Positions 1 through 6,047 of a DNA stretch of 6,752 nt are shown piece after piece. The stretch comes from an uncultured Clostridia bacterium (GTDB lineage Bacteria > Bacillota > Clostridia > Oscillospirales > Ruminococcaceae). The translations under genes and the position numbers were made by a program. The stretch lies in NCBI GenBank assembly GCA_937893735.1, contig CALBGD010000026.1, positions 1 to 6,752 of the forward strand. Reading direction: 5' to 3'. The notes beneath the pieces are model-generated. The model searched no databases. It was not told where the DNA came from and saw only the letters and a program-made list of their open reading frames with translations. Numbering within the stretch: the first letter of the stretch is position 1; each line of letters begins with the position of its first letter.

Positions 1-395
1 CCGCATCATCGGGACTTTCCGATAAGCCCATCCGCTGGATCGTGGACGACTGCGAGAAGTTTATCGCCCGCGAGATAAGACGCGGCAGAAAGTATGATGC
101 CGTTATCATGGATCCCCCGAGCTACGGCAGAGGTCCGGGAGGAGAGGTCTGGAAGCTTGAAAACTGCGTTTACGTCCTCGTTAAACTATGTTCGGGAGTC
201 CTCTCCGACGATCCGCTTTTCTTCCTTATAAACAGCTATACTACGGGACTTTCGCCCTCTGTAATGGGATACATTCTCGGAAGCGTTCTTAGTAAGGAGC
301 ACGGCGGAAACGTCAGCTTTGACGAGATAGGTCTGCCCGTTCAGTCCACGGGAATGACGCTCCCATGCGGCTCTACGGCGATCTGGCAGAAGTGA
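1..395 (+). CDS. Class I SAM-dependent methyltransferase, C-terminal fragment (partial at 5' end)
   Basis: This is the last 130 residues of a SAM-dependent methyltransferase. The frame is open from base 3 to the TGA at 393-395, and the true start lies before the window. A GTG at base 42 could be taken as a start, but the residues before it (ending RWIVDDC) already belong to the fold, so it is internal. The key motif is MDPPSYGRG at visible residues 36-44, a motif IV (D/N-P-P-x) variant like that of the RlmI/RlmL group of RNA methyltransferases. The preceding acidic DD (visible residues 15-16) fits the SAM adenine-contacting segment. A hydrophobic strand (PLFFLINSYT, 71-80) follows, as expected in a Rossmann-type fold. 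The family is cytoplasmic, and RNA is the likely but unproven substrate. The next gene follows after 52 bases on the same strand with no convincing terminator between. The class is secure; the substrate is not. Confidence 0.85.
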   Translation, partial: ASSGLSDKPIRWIVDDCEKFIAREIRRGRKYDAVIMDPPSYGRGPGGEVWKLENCVYVLVKLCSGVLSDDPLFFLINSYTTGLSPSVMGYILGSVLSKEHGGNVSFDEIGLPVQSTGMTLPCGSTAIWQK

Positions 396-447
396 TACCC
401 TGCCGTATTGCTTTTGCAGCCATTCAGAAAGAAAGCTTTGAGGAAAT
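396..447 (+). promoter_or_regulatory. Intergenic gap with ribosome binding site for the EcfA fusion
   Basis: This 52-base gap holds a purine-rich stretch ending in AGGA at 441-444, three bases before the ATG at 448. It also contains a short palindrome AAAGCTTT at 432-439. I see no convincing -35/-10 pair. A second in-frame ATG at 457 is possible, but AGGA lies 12 bases from it and GGAG at 450-453 only 3, so 448 is preferred. Confidence 0.45.
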
Positions 448-2199
448 ATGGAGAAAATGATAGAAATTAAGGGTCTGCACTTCCGCTATGAGTCGGAGAA
501 CGGAGACACCAAGCCGAAAGAGGACGTGCTCAAGGGCATTGACCTGAACATCGGTCGGGGAGAGTTCGTTGCGGTTCTCGGACACAACGGCTGCGGAAAA
601 TCGACCCTTGCCAAACATATAAACGCGATACTCCTCCCCACGGAGGGAACGGTCACGGTTGACGGCATCGACACCAAAGACGACAGCCGCCTTTTTGACC
701 TCAGACAGCGGGCAGGAATGGTTTTTCAGAATCCTGACAACCAGATAGTCTCGTCTATCGTTGAGGAGGACGTGGCTTTTGCGCTCGAAAACCTCGGCGT
801 TCCCTATGAGGAGATGAGAAAAAGGGTAGATGACGCTCTGAAAGCCGTGGATATGTACGAGTATCGTATGCATTCGCCGAGCCAGCTCTCGGGCGGACAG
901 AAACAGAGAGTAGCTATCGCAGGTATCATCGCAATGCAGCCAAAGTGCATAATCCTTGACGAGCCGACCGCAATGCTCGATCCGCACGGACGCAAGGAGG
1001 TCATGGCGACAATAAAGCGCATGAACCGCGAACAGGGAGTCACGATAGTTCTTATCACGCATTATATGGACGAGGCGGCGCAGGCTGACCGCGTTGTTGT
1101 AATGGACGGCGGAAACATCATAATGGACGATGTTCCGAAGAAGATATTCTCGCAGGTAAAGCGGCTGAAATCCGTTGGTCTGGACGTTCCGCAGGTGACG
1201 GAGCTGTGCGATATGCTCCGTGAAAAGAATGTTGATATTTCCCCGGAAATAATCGGCGAACAGGAATGCGCCGAGGCGCTTTTCAGGCTCACCAAGGGCA
1301 GGAGCGCAGTGATCCCCCCGAAGCAGGCGGATAATTCCGAGGACGACCGCCCGGTGGTGCTCCAGTGCGACAAGGTGACATATAAATACAGCATAGGCAC
1401 TCCGTTTGAAAAGACTGCGGTGAACAGCGTTGACCTGTCCATCAGGCAGGGCGAATTCGTGGGAATAATCGGGCACACCGGCAGCGGAAAATCCACGCTG
1501 ATACAGCACTTCAACGGGCTTGTGAAGCCTACCTCCGGAACCGTCCTCGTTGAGGGTACGGATATCTGGAGCAAGGGCGTGAATATCCGGGATATACGCT
1601 TCAAGGTGGGGCTTGTGTTCCAGTATTCCGAGCACCAGCTCTTTGAGGAGACCGTGGCAAAGGATATAGCCTACGGCCCGAAAAACATGGGGCTTTCCGA
1701 GGAGGACATAAAGAAGCGCGTGCGCAGCGCCGCAGAGAGCATGGATATAGTCCATCTGCTTGACAGGTCTCCGTTTGAGCTTTCAGGCGGTCAGCAGCGC
1801 AGGGTAGCCCTTGCGGGAGTCCTCGCGATGGATCCGGAGGTGCTCATTCTTGACGAGCCCGCCGCAGGCCTCGACCCCAAGGGCAGGGACAAGATACTGG
1901 CGCAGATAAAGCGCTATCACGAGCAGTACGGCAAGACGATACTGCTGGTGTCCCACTCGATGGAGGACATCGTGAAGTATGCGGGGAAAGTCCTCGTTAT
2001 GAACAAGAGCAGGCTTTTCTGCTACGATACCGTGGATAACGTATTCAGCAGGACGGACGAGCTGGCGAAAATAGGGCTTGACGTCCCGCAGATAACCAGA
2101 ATGAGTCATATATTAAAAGACCTCGGCACCGATATCGGCAGCGACATCTACACGACCGAAAGGGCGGCAGAACGCCTGCTTCCGCTGATAAAGGGCTGA
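448..2199 (+). CDS. ecfA: Fused energy-coupling factor transporter ATPase (EcfA1-EcfA2 in one chain)
   Basis: This is the ATP-hydrolysing part of a group II ECF importer, which drives uptake of vitamins or metal ions; it acts on the cytoplasmic face of the membrane bound to EcfT. The 583 residues hold two complete ABC domains. Domain 1 (about 4-284) has Walker [10 protein letters not shown] (45-53), Q-loop FQNPDNQ (93-99), signature LSGGQKQR (147-154), Walker B ending LDEP (170-173) and switch His205. Domain 2 (about 305-583) has Walker [10 protein letters not shown] (342-350), Q-loop FQYSEHQ (391-397), signature LSGGQQRR (445-452), Walker B ending LDEP (468-471) and His503. The FQNPDNQ loop is typical of EcfA1, and [12 protein letters not shown] of EcfA2. 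Each half ends in a similar tail beginning GLDVPQ (244 and 543). A short polar linker (about 285-304) joins them. EcfA1 and EcfA2 are usually separate proteins of roughly 280 residues, so this is a fusion. Both catalytic sets look intact. The substrate cannot be told because no S component is present. Confidence 0.95.
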   Translation: MEKMIEIKGLHFRYESENGDTKPKEDVLKGIDLNIGRGEFVAVLGHNGCGKSTLAKHINAILLPTEGTVTVDGIDTKDDSRLFDLRQRAGMVFQNPDNQIVSSIVEEDVAFALENLGVPYEEMRKRVDDALKAVDMYEYRMHSPSQLSGGQKQRVAIAGIIAMQPKCIILDEPTAMLDPHGRKEVMATIKRMNREQGVTIVLITHYMDEAAQADRVVVMDGGNIIMDDVPKKIFSQVKRLKSVGLDVPQVTELCDMLREKNVDISPEIIGEQECAEALFRLTKGRSAVIPPKQADNSEDDRPVVLQCDKVTYKYSIGTPFEKTAVNSVDLSIRQGEFVGIIGHTGSGKSTLIQHFNGLVKPTSGTVLVEGTDIWSKGVNIRDIRFKVGLVFQYSEHQLFEETVAKDIAYGPKNMGLSEEDIKKRVRSAAESMDIVHLLDRSPFELSGGQQRRVALAGVLAMDPEVLILDEPAAGLDPKGRDKILAQIKRYHEQYGKTILLVSHSMEDIVKYAGKVLVMNKSRLFCYDTVDNVFSRTDELAKIGLDVPQITRMSHILKDLGTDIGSDIYTTERAAERLLPLIKG

Positions 2200-2221
2200 A
2201 ACAGAAGGAACAGAACAAAAG

Positions 2222-3034
2222 ATGATAAAGGACATTACGATAGGGCAGTATTTTCCGGGTAATTCGGTCATACACAGGCTTGACAGCCGCGTAAAGCTCG
2301 TGCTGGATATCCTGTTCCTTGTTATACTTTTTACAGCGCAGAGCTACACGGGTCTGCTGCTGGGAATGCTTTTCATGGTGCTTTGCTATGTGCTGGCTAA
2401 GATAAAGCTCACCATGATACTGAAAAGCGTGAAGCCTATTCTTCCGCTGATGATTTTCACGGGCATACTGAATTTGTTCTTCGTGAAAGGTGAAACTCCG
2501 CTGTTCAAGTGGCAGTTCATCGAGATATATCCGGAGGGCATAGATACGGCGCTGTTCATGCTGATACGCGTTATCACGCTCATTGTCGGTATGTCCCTGC
2601 TGACCTACACGACCTCCCCTATCATGCTTACGGACGCCATCGAGCGGCTGCTTTCGCCGCTGAAGAAGATACACGTTCCGGTGCATGAGCTTTCAATGAT
2701 GATGACCATTGCGCTGCGCTTCATACCCACTCTGGTGGAGGAAACGGACAAGATAATGTCCGCGCAGAAAGCTAGGGGCGCGGAGATGGATACCGGCGGA
2801 CTTGTCAAAAAGGCAAAGTCCCTGATACCGGTGCTGATACCGCTGTTCGTTTCGGCGTTCAAGCGCGCGAACGAGCTTGCCACCGCGATGGAGTGCCGCT
2901 GCTACCACGGCGGCGAGGGAAGAACGCGGCTGAAAGTCATGCACACCGCTCCGAGGGATTACGTCGCCATCGGCTGCATGGTGCTTCTGCTGGCGGCGGT
3001 CATAGTCATTAACTGCTTTCCGGTGCTTCCGTGA
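2222..3034 (+). CDS. ecfT: Energy-coupling factor transporter transmembrane protein EcfT
   Basis: EcfT is the membrane scaffold that couples the EcfA ATPases to exchangeable substrate-binding S components. The 270 residues match the usual EcfT length. Hydrophobic segments lie at about 26-60 (probably two helices), 71-88, 110-128 and 248-266. Between the last two is the long cytoplasmic coupling-helix region with its two arginine motifs: ARG at 184-186 and, in AMECRCYHGGEGRT, CRC at 225-227. The family consensus for the second is Ala-Arg-Gly or ARC, so Cys at the first place is a mild variant that keeps the key Arg226. It starts 22 bases after the fused ATPase, with AAGGA at 2205-2209 twelve bases before the ATG, a rather long spacing. 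Co-translation with its ATPase partner is expected. No S component follows, which is normal for group II systems whose S genes are scattered. Confidence 0.95.
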   Translation: MIKDITIGQYFPGNSVIHRLDSRVKLVLDILFLVILFTAQSYTGLLLGMLFMVLCYVLAKIKLTMILKSVKPILPLMIFTGILNLFFVKGETPLFKWQFIEIYPEGIDTALFMLIRVITLIVGMSLLTYTTSPIMLTDAIERLLSPLKKIHVPVHELSMMMTIALRFIPTLVEETDKIMSAQKARGAEMDTGGLVKKAKSLIPVLIPLFVSAFKRANELATAMECRCYHGGEGRTRLKVMHTAPRDYVAIGCMVLLLAAVIVINCFPVLP

Positions 3035-3039
3035 ACGTC

Positions 3040-3051
3040 AGGAGGTAAGAT
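3040..3051 (+). promoter_or_regulatory. Strong ribosome binding site deciding the TTG start of truA
   Basis: AGGAGG at 3040-3045 is a full-consensus Shine-Dalgarno sequence placed six bases before the TTG at 3052. It supports TTG as the real start: the encoded N-terminus (RNLKVFIAYNG) matches where TruA proteins normally begin, and there is no in-frame ATG nearby. Confidence 0.85.
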
Positions 3052-3795
3052 TTGCGTAATCTCAAGGTTTTCATAGCGTACAACGGCGCGGATTACCACG
3101 GCTTCCAGCGGCAGGACAACGCAATTTCCGTTCAGGAGGTAGTCGAAAACTGCATCGGAAAGCTGCTGAAAATTCCTGCTCCCGTAATATATGGCTGCTC
3201 AAGGACGGATACCGGGGTGCACGCAAGGCGGTTCTGCTTCAACGTCCATCTGGACAGCCGGATTCCCTGCGAGGGCTTCATGAAGGGAATGAACACGCTG
3301 CTGCCGCCTGATATCGCGGTGCTCTCCTGCGAGGACGCCCCGGAGGATTTCCACGCGCGCTACTGCACCAAGGGCAAGGAGTATGTCTACCTGATAACAA
3401 ACGCCCCGCAGCGTGACGTGTTCTTCCAGAAGCTTGCCTATCACTATCCATACGAGCTTGACATCGAAAAGATGAACGAAGCGGCGCAGCTCCTTGTCGG
3501 GGAGCACGATTTCGCGGCATTCTGCCGCGCTGAGGGAAAAGCCCGAATGAAGTCCACCGTCCGGGAGATATACAGCTTCACGGCGGAAAGGAAAGAGGGC
3601 GTGTGCGAGCTGCGAATAAGCGGCAGCGGATTCCTGTACAATATGGTGAGGATATGCGCGGGCACGCTCATCTACGTCAGCGAGGGGAAGCTGACGCCGG
3701 ACGACATAAAAAAAGCCCTCGAGACCGGCGACAGGAATTACGCCGGAAAAACGCTCCCGCCAGAGGGATTATATCTCAACGAGGTGTGGTATTGA
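3052..3795 (+). CDS. truA: tRNA pseudouridine synthase A (TruA), TTG start
   Basis: TruA isomerises uridines to pseudouridine at positions 38-40 of the anticodon stem-loop of many tRNAs; it works in the cytoplasm as a homodimer. The 247 residues match the family length. Visible landmarks are the N-terminal strand and YHGFQRQ (15-21), the active-site loop SRTDTGVHA (50-58) with catalytic Asp53, the substrate-contacting FHARYCTKGKEYVY (100-113), HDFAAF (152-157), and the C-terminal GSGFLYNMVR (191-200) that closes the active site. All key residues are present. The gene begins 17 bases after ecfT and is probably co-transcribed with it; ecfA-ecfT-truA is a common order in Firmicutes, although the often adjoining ribosomal protein genes are missing here. 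The TTG start may lower its expression relative to its neighbours, but the strong Shine-Dalgarno sequence would offset this. Confidence 0.96.
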   Translation: MRNLKVFIAYNGADYHGFQRQDNAISVQEVVENCIGKLLKIPAPVIYGCSRTDTGVHARRFCFNVHLDSRIPCEGFMKGMNTLLPPDIAVLSCEDAPEDFHARYCTKGKEYVYLITNAPQRDVFFQKLAYHYPYELDIEKMNEAAQLLVGEHDFAAFCRAEGKARMKSTVREIYSFTAERKEGVCELRISGSGFLYNMVRICAGTLIYVSEGKLTPDDIKKALETGDRNYAGKTLPPEGLYLNEVWY

Positions 3796-3813
3796 GCTGG
3801 GGAAAGCTGGTAC

Positions 3814-4947
3814 ATGATGGATAAGAAAAACGATATAGGAAGATTCCGCAGAAAGCGCGAGGCGAAGCGCTTCGGCGTCAGGCTGCTGATAATCGTTGCG
3901 GCTCTGCTGGTGATAATGGTCATTGCGGCAAACTGGGACAGCATAATAGCTCCGCTGAAAGACGCAGCTCTTGATGTCGGCGAGGGTGGATTCCCGGTGG
4001 ACCTTCCCGGAAGCACGGATTATGTTCTGGAGGACATTGGCGAAAATTTCTGCCTGCTGACGGATACATATTTCTACACCTATAATTTCGACGGTGCGAT
4101 GATAATGAACGAGCAGCACGGAATGCAGAATCCGGAGATATCCAGCAGCAGCCGGCGCGCGCTCATCTACGACCGCAACGGCAGGGATCTCAGGCTGTAT
4201 TCTAGGACGGGCGAGGTTTACGCGACCACGACCGGCGACACGATAGATTTCGCGCAGATAGGTCATAACGAGCGCTGTGCAGTCATCACAAAGTCATCGA
4301 AGTATTCCAACTGCCTGTATGTGTTCAACGGCGAGGGACACCAGATATTCCGCTGGGCTTCCCCGATGTACCTTATAGACCGGGTGGAGTTCTCGCAGGA
4401 CGACAACAGCATTTTCGTGTCCGTCTGCGGAACGGAAAACGGCTCGCTGCAATACCGGATACTCCGGTTCGACCTTGACAATGCGGACGGAAGCATATGG
4501 CAGACGGACGTAGGCTCGGATATGGTGTTCTATATGGAATATTCAGGCTCGGAGCTGTTCGTTGTGAATGCAGGCGGCGTCAAGCTGCTGGATACCTCCT
4601 CCGGAGAGATAACTGCGGAAGCCGGATTCGTCAAGAATGTGGCGCAGATACCCGGCGGCAGGATACATTCCGTTCTGCTGAAAGAAAGCTCCGGCGGCTA
4701 TGTGCTGACGATCTACGGCGACGGGCTGGAAGCCTCTGCGGCTCTTGCGATAAGCGACGTCACACGCGTGCGCAGCTCCGGCGACAGCTTCTATGTTCTG
4801 GCGGGCAGGGAGCTTGTCAGATATGACGAAACTCTTTCCGAGGTAAGCCGTCAGGAACTGGACGATGATTATTCCGATATGATCATAATAGGTAGTAACG
4901 CTTATCTTCTGGGCTATAATAAAGTTCAGAGACAGGCTCTGACATAA
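3814..4947 (+). CDS. Single-pass membrane protein with beta-propeller-like outer domain (DUF5711-like)
   Basis: This 377-residue protein has no known function. Residues 1-22 are strongly basic (FRRKREAKRFGVR), followed by one hydrophobic helix at about 23-39 with no signal-peptidase site after it. That predicts an N-in membrane anchor with the rest outside the cytoplasm. Residues 60-377 are beta-rich with repeated strand-turn-strand units such as LRLYSRTGEVYA (126-137), LYVFNGEGHQIFRW (168-181) and LFVVNAGGVKLLD (248-260), resembling blades of a WD40/PQQ-type propeller. I recall this build as DUF5711 in Clostridia; a domain search would confirm it. No catalytic motif is apparent. The ATG at 3814 is chosen over that at 3817 because a GGGGA sequence at 3799-3803 lies ten bases upstream. 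The gene follows truA by 18 bases, and its stop codon overlaps the ribosome binding site of the CvpA-like gene, so the two are probably translated together. A role in envelope sensing or assembly is only a guess. Confidence 0.75.
   Translation: MMDKKNDIGRFRRKREAKRFGVRLLIIVAALLVIMVIAANWDSIIAPLKDAALDVGEGGFPVDLPGSTDYVLEDIGENFCLLTDTYFYTYNFDGAMIMNEQHGMQNPEISSSSRRALIYDRNGRDLRLYSRTGEVYATTTGDTIDFAQIGHNERCAVITKSSKYSNCLYVFNGEGHQIFRWASPMYLIDRVEFSQDDNSIFVSVCGTENGSLQYRILRFDLDNADGSIWQTDVGSDMVFYMEYSGSELFVVNAGGVKLLDTSSGEITAEAGFVKNVAQIPGGRIHSVLLKESSGGYVLTIYGDGLEASAALAISDVTRVRSSGDSFYVLAGRELVRYDETLSEVSRQELDDDYSDMIIIGSNAYLLGYNKVQRQALT
4915..4942 (+). promoter_or_regulatory. Candidate -10 box and inverted repeat just upstream of the CvpA-like gene
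   Basis: Inside the last codons of the DUF5711-like gene is a perfect TATAAT (4915-4920), followed by a perfect inverted repeat, TCAGAG (4926-4931), loop ACAGG, CTCTGA (4937-4942). The repeat ends just before the Shine-Dalgarno AAAGGAGA (4946-4953) of the next gene. The matching -35 is weak: TAGTAA at 4893-4898 with a 16-base spacer has 3 of 6 consensus matches. It could be an internal promoter with an operator or 5' hairpin, or chance within coding sequence. Confidence 0.25.
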
Positions 4948-4958
4948 AGGAGAAACGT
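4946..4958 (+). promoter_or_regulatory. Ribosome binding site of the CvpA-like gene, overlapping the upstream stop codon
   Basis: AAAGGAGA at 4946-4953 is a strong Shine-Dalgarno sequence whose GGAG core sits six bases before the ATG at 4959. It shares two bases with the TAA at 4945-4947 that ends the previous gene, an arrangement favouring translational coupling of the two membrane proteins. Confidence 0.8.
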
Positions 4959-5993
4959 ATGGGATCACAGTTTGCGATAATTTACGACGTGGTATTGGCT
5001 GTGGTGCTGGTAATGGCGGTGTTCGGAGGATTCCGCAAAGGATTCGTGAGCACGATAGTCAGCATGGCGGCGGTATTTGTTGCGTTCTTCTGTGCGCTGG
5101 GATTTTGCAGCCCGGCGGCGGAATGGCTGTACAAAACGTCTGTGGAAAAGCCGGTCAGCGAGGCTGTCAGCAGTACGCTTGACGACAGTATGGGAAAACT
5201 CACGCTGAGCACCCTTTCGGACATGGATTACAGCAAGGTAACGATATCCGGAGTCCCGGCGGACGAGGTAAAGCTGAATTACGAGGGCACCGGAAAGGTG
5301 ATAGTCGAGCTTTCCGATGTCGGGCTTTCCGGCACTGGGTTCGAGAAAGCAGACCTCAGCAGCTTCGGCTTTGACGGCACGGAGGACCTTTCCTCCATGA
5401 ACGGAAAGACCGCTGAGTTCACTATGAACGAGGTCAGCGAGAACGGGCTCGGTAAGCTGGCGGTAGCGCAGGTGATAGCCGTGAAGCTCCAGGGGAGCAG
5501 CGTTTTCACAGCGCTCACCGAATACACTACCGCAGTAGGCGACGCGGTTCCCGCGCTGTTCGGCGGCATGGCTCAGAGCATAGACAGCGGAGAGCTTTCC
5601 ACGCTGCGTGCGCTGGTCCTTACGATGATGAACACCTCATCGTCCGTGAAAACGGCAGTGGTGGACAACATTATCCGCCCGACATTCATGATCGCGATGG
5701 AAACGCTGTTCTTCGTGCTGATTTTCGCGATAGTGACCGCGGTGCTCGAGATAGTTGCGTCAGCGCTGAAAGTGGTCAACAAGATACCTGTGATCGGCAG
5801 CCTTAACGGATTTTTAGGCGGCTGTACAGGGCTTATCAAGGGACTTCTTTCCGTGTGCATTATCTGTATAGTGGTGCGGTTCATCGTTACCCTTACGAAC
5901 GGAGAGGTAATGCTCCTGAACGATCAGGCGATAGAGGCAACTTACGTATTCAAGTACTTCTACAACTTCGACCTGCTCAATTTTCTTTCCTAA
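4959..5993 (+). CDS. CvpA-family membrane protein with enlarged extracytoplasmic insert
   Basis: CvpA-family proteins are integral membrane proteins, first linked to colicin V production; their molecular role remains unclear. This one has 344 residues, about twice the usual length of near 160-180. Two N-terminal helices (about 7-23 and 29-50) flank the typical GGFRKGFV turn (23-30). Two C-terminal hydrophobic regions follow: about 243-268, and 286-313, the latter preceded by the family-like stretch NKIPVIGSLNGFLGG (274-288). Between the pairs, residues 51-240 form a soluble, Ser/Thr/Gly-rich domain. With both ends of the first helical pair on one side, this domain should lie on the same side as the N-terminus of helix 1; the positive residues at 26-27 in the turn favour a cytoplasmic turn and an outside insert. 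I do not recognise the insert. The gene is 11 bases after the DUF5711-like gene and probably works with it. Family assignment is good; function is unknown. Confidence 0.8.
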   Translation: MGSQFAIIYDVVLAVVLVMAVFGGFRKGFVSTIVSMAAVFVAFFCALGFCSPAAEWLYKTSVEKPVSEAVSSTLDDSMGKLTLSTLSDMDYSKVTISGVPADEVKLNYEGTGKVIVELSDVGLSGTGFEKADLSSFGFDGTEDLSSMNGKTAEFTMNEVSENGLGKLAVAQVIAVKLQGSSVFTALTEYTTAVGDAVPALFGGMAQSIDSGELSTLRALVLTMMNTSSSVKTAVVDNIIRPTFMIAMETLFFVLIFAIVTAVLEIVASALKVVNKIPVIGSLNGFLGGCTGLIKGLLSVCIICIVVRFIVTLTNGEVMLLNDQAIEATYVFKYFYNFDLLNFLS

Positions 5994-6003
5994 AGGCAAC
6001 TGC

Positions 6004-6022
6004 CCTCCGGCTTTACCGGAGG
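6004..6022 (+). promoter_or_regulatory. Perfect 7-bp GC-rich hairpin between the CvpA-like gene and the Clp gene
   Basis: CCTCCGG (6004-6010), a five-base loop CTTTA, and CCGGAGG (6016-6022) form a perfect stem eleven bases after the CvpA-like stop codon. No U-run follows directly (TGTGATATAAAGG comes next), so it is not a classical intrinsic terminator. It could be an RNA-processing or stability hairpin, a weak attenuator, or a factor-binding site separating the Clp gene from the upstream operon. Confidence 0.55.
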
Positions 6023-6030
6023 TGTGATAT

Positions 6031-6047
6031 AAAGGTGGTTTTATTCT
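6031..6047 (+). promoter_or_regulatory. Ribosome binding site of the ClpE-like gene
   Basis: AAAGGTGG at 6031-6038 ends nine bases before the first of three consecutive ATG codons (6048, 6051, 6054). That spacing favours the first ATG; the others would be 12 and 15 bases away. Confidence 0.7.

Noticed and set aside
157..187. TTGAAA and TAAACT as a promoter for the ecf genes
   Set aside because: The 19-base spacer and poor -10 match, inside a coding region, make it unconvincing.
42..395. GTG at 42 as a true start giving a 117-residue protein
   Set aside because: The same frame is open to the window edge, and the residues before 42 belong to the methyltransferase fold, so this is the tail of a longer gene.
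385..415. Possible terminator after the methyltransferase: GGCAG (385-389) pairing with CTGCC (400-404), followed by CTTTT
   Set aside because: The stem is only about five base pairs with a ten-base loop, lies partly in coding sequence, and the T-run is short and offset. Too weak to call.
424..1755. A 443-residue open frame on the - strand opposite the EcfA fusion
   Set aside because: The + strand encodes an unmistakable ABC ATPase with every motif in place. The antisense protein is rich in His, Arg, Leu and Tyr with no recognisable domain, as expected from a mirror of codon bias.
3603..3824. 73-residue + strand frame spanning the end of truA
   Set aside because: It overlaps the conserved TruA C-terminus in another frame, has a basic unstructured composition and no ribosome binding site.
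6024..6032. Tiny GTG-ATA-TAA frame following the GGAGG of the hairpin, as a possible leader or uORF
   Set aside because: It is two codons long, the GGAGG is only one base from the GTG, and nothing suggests an attenuation peptide.
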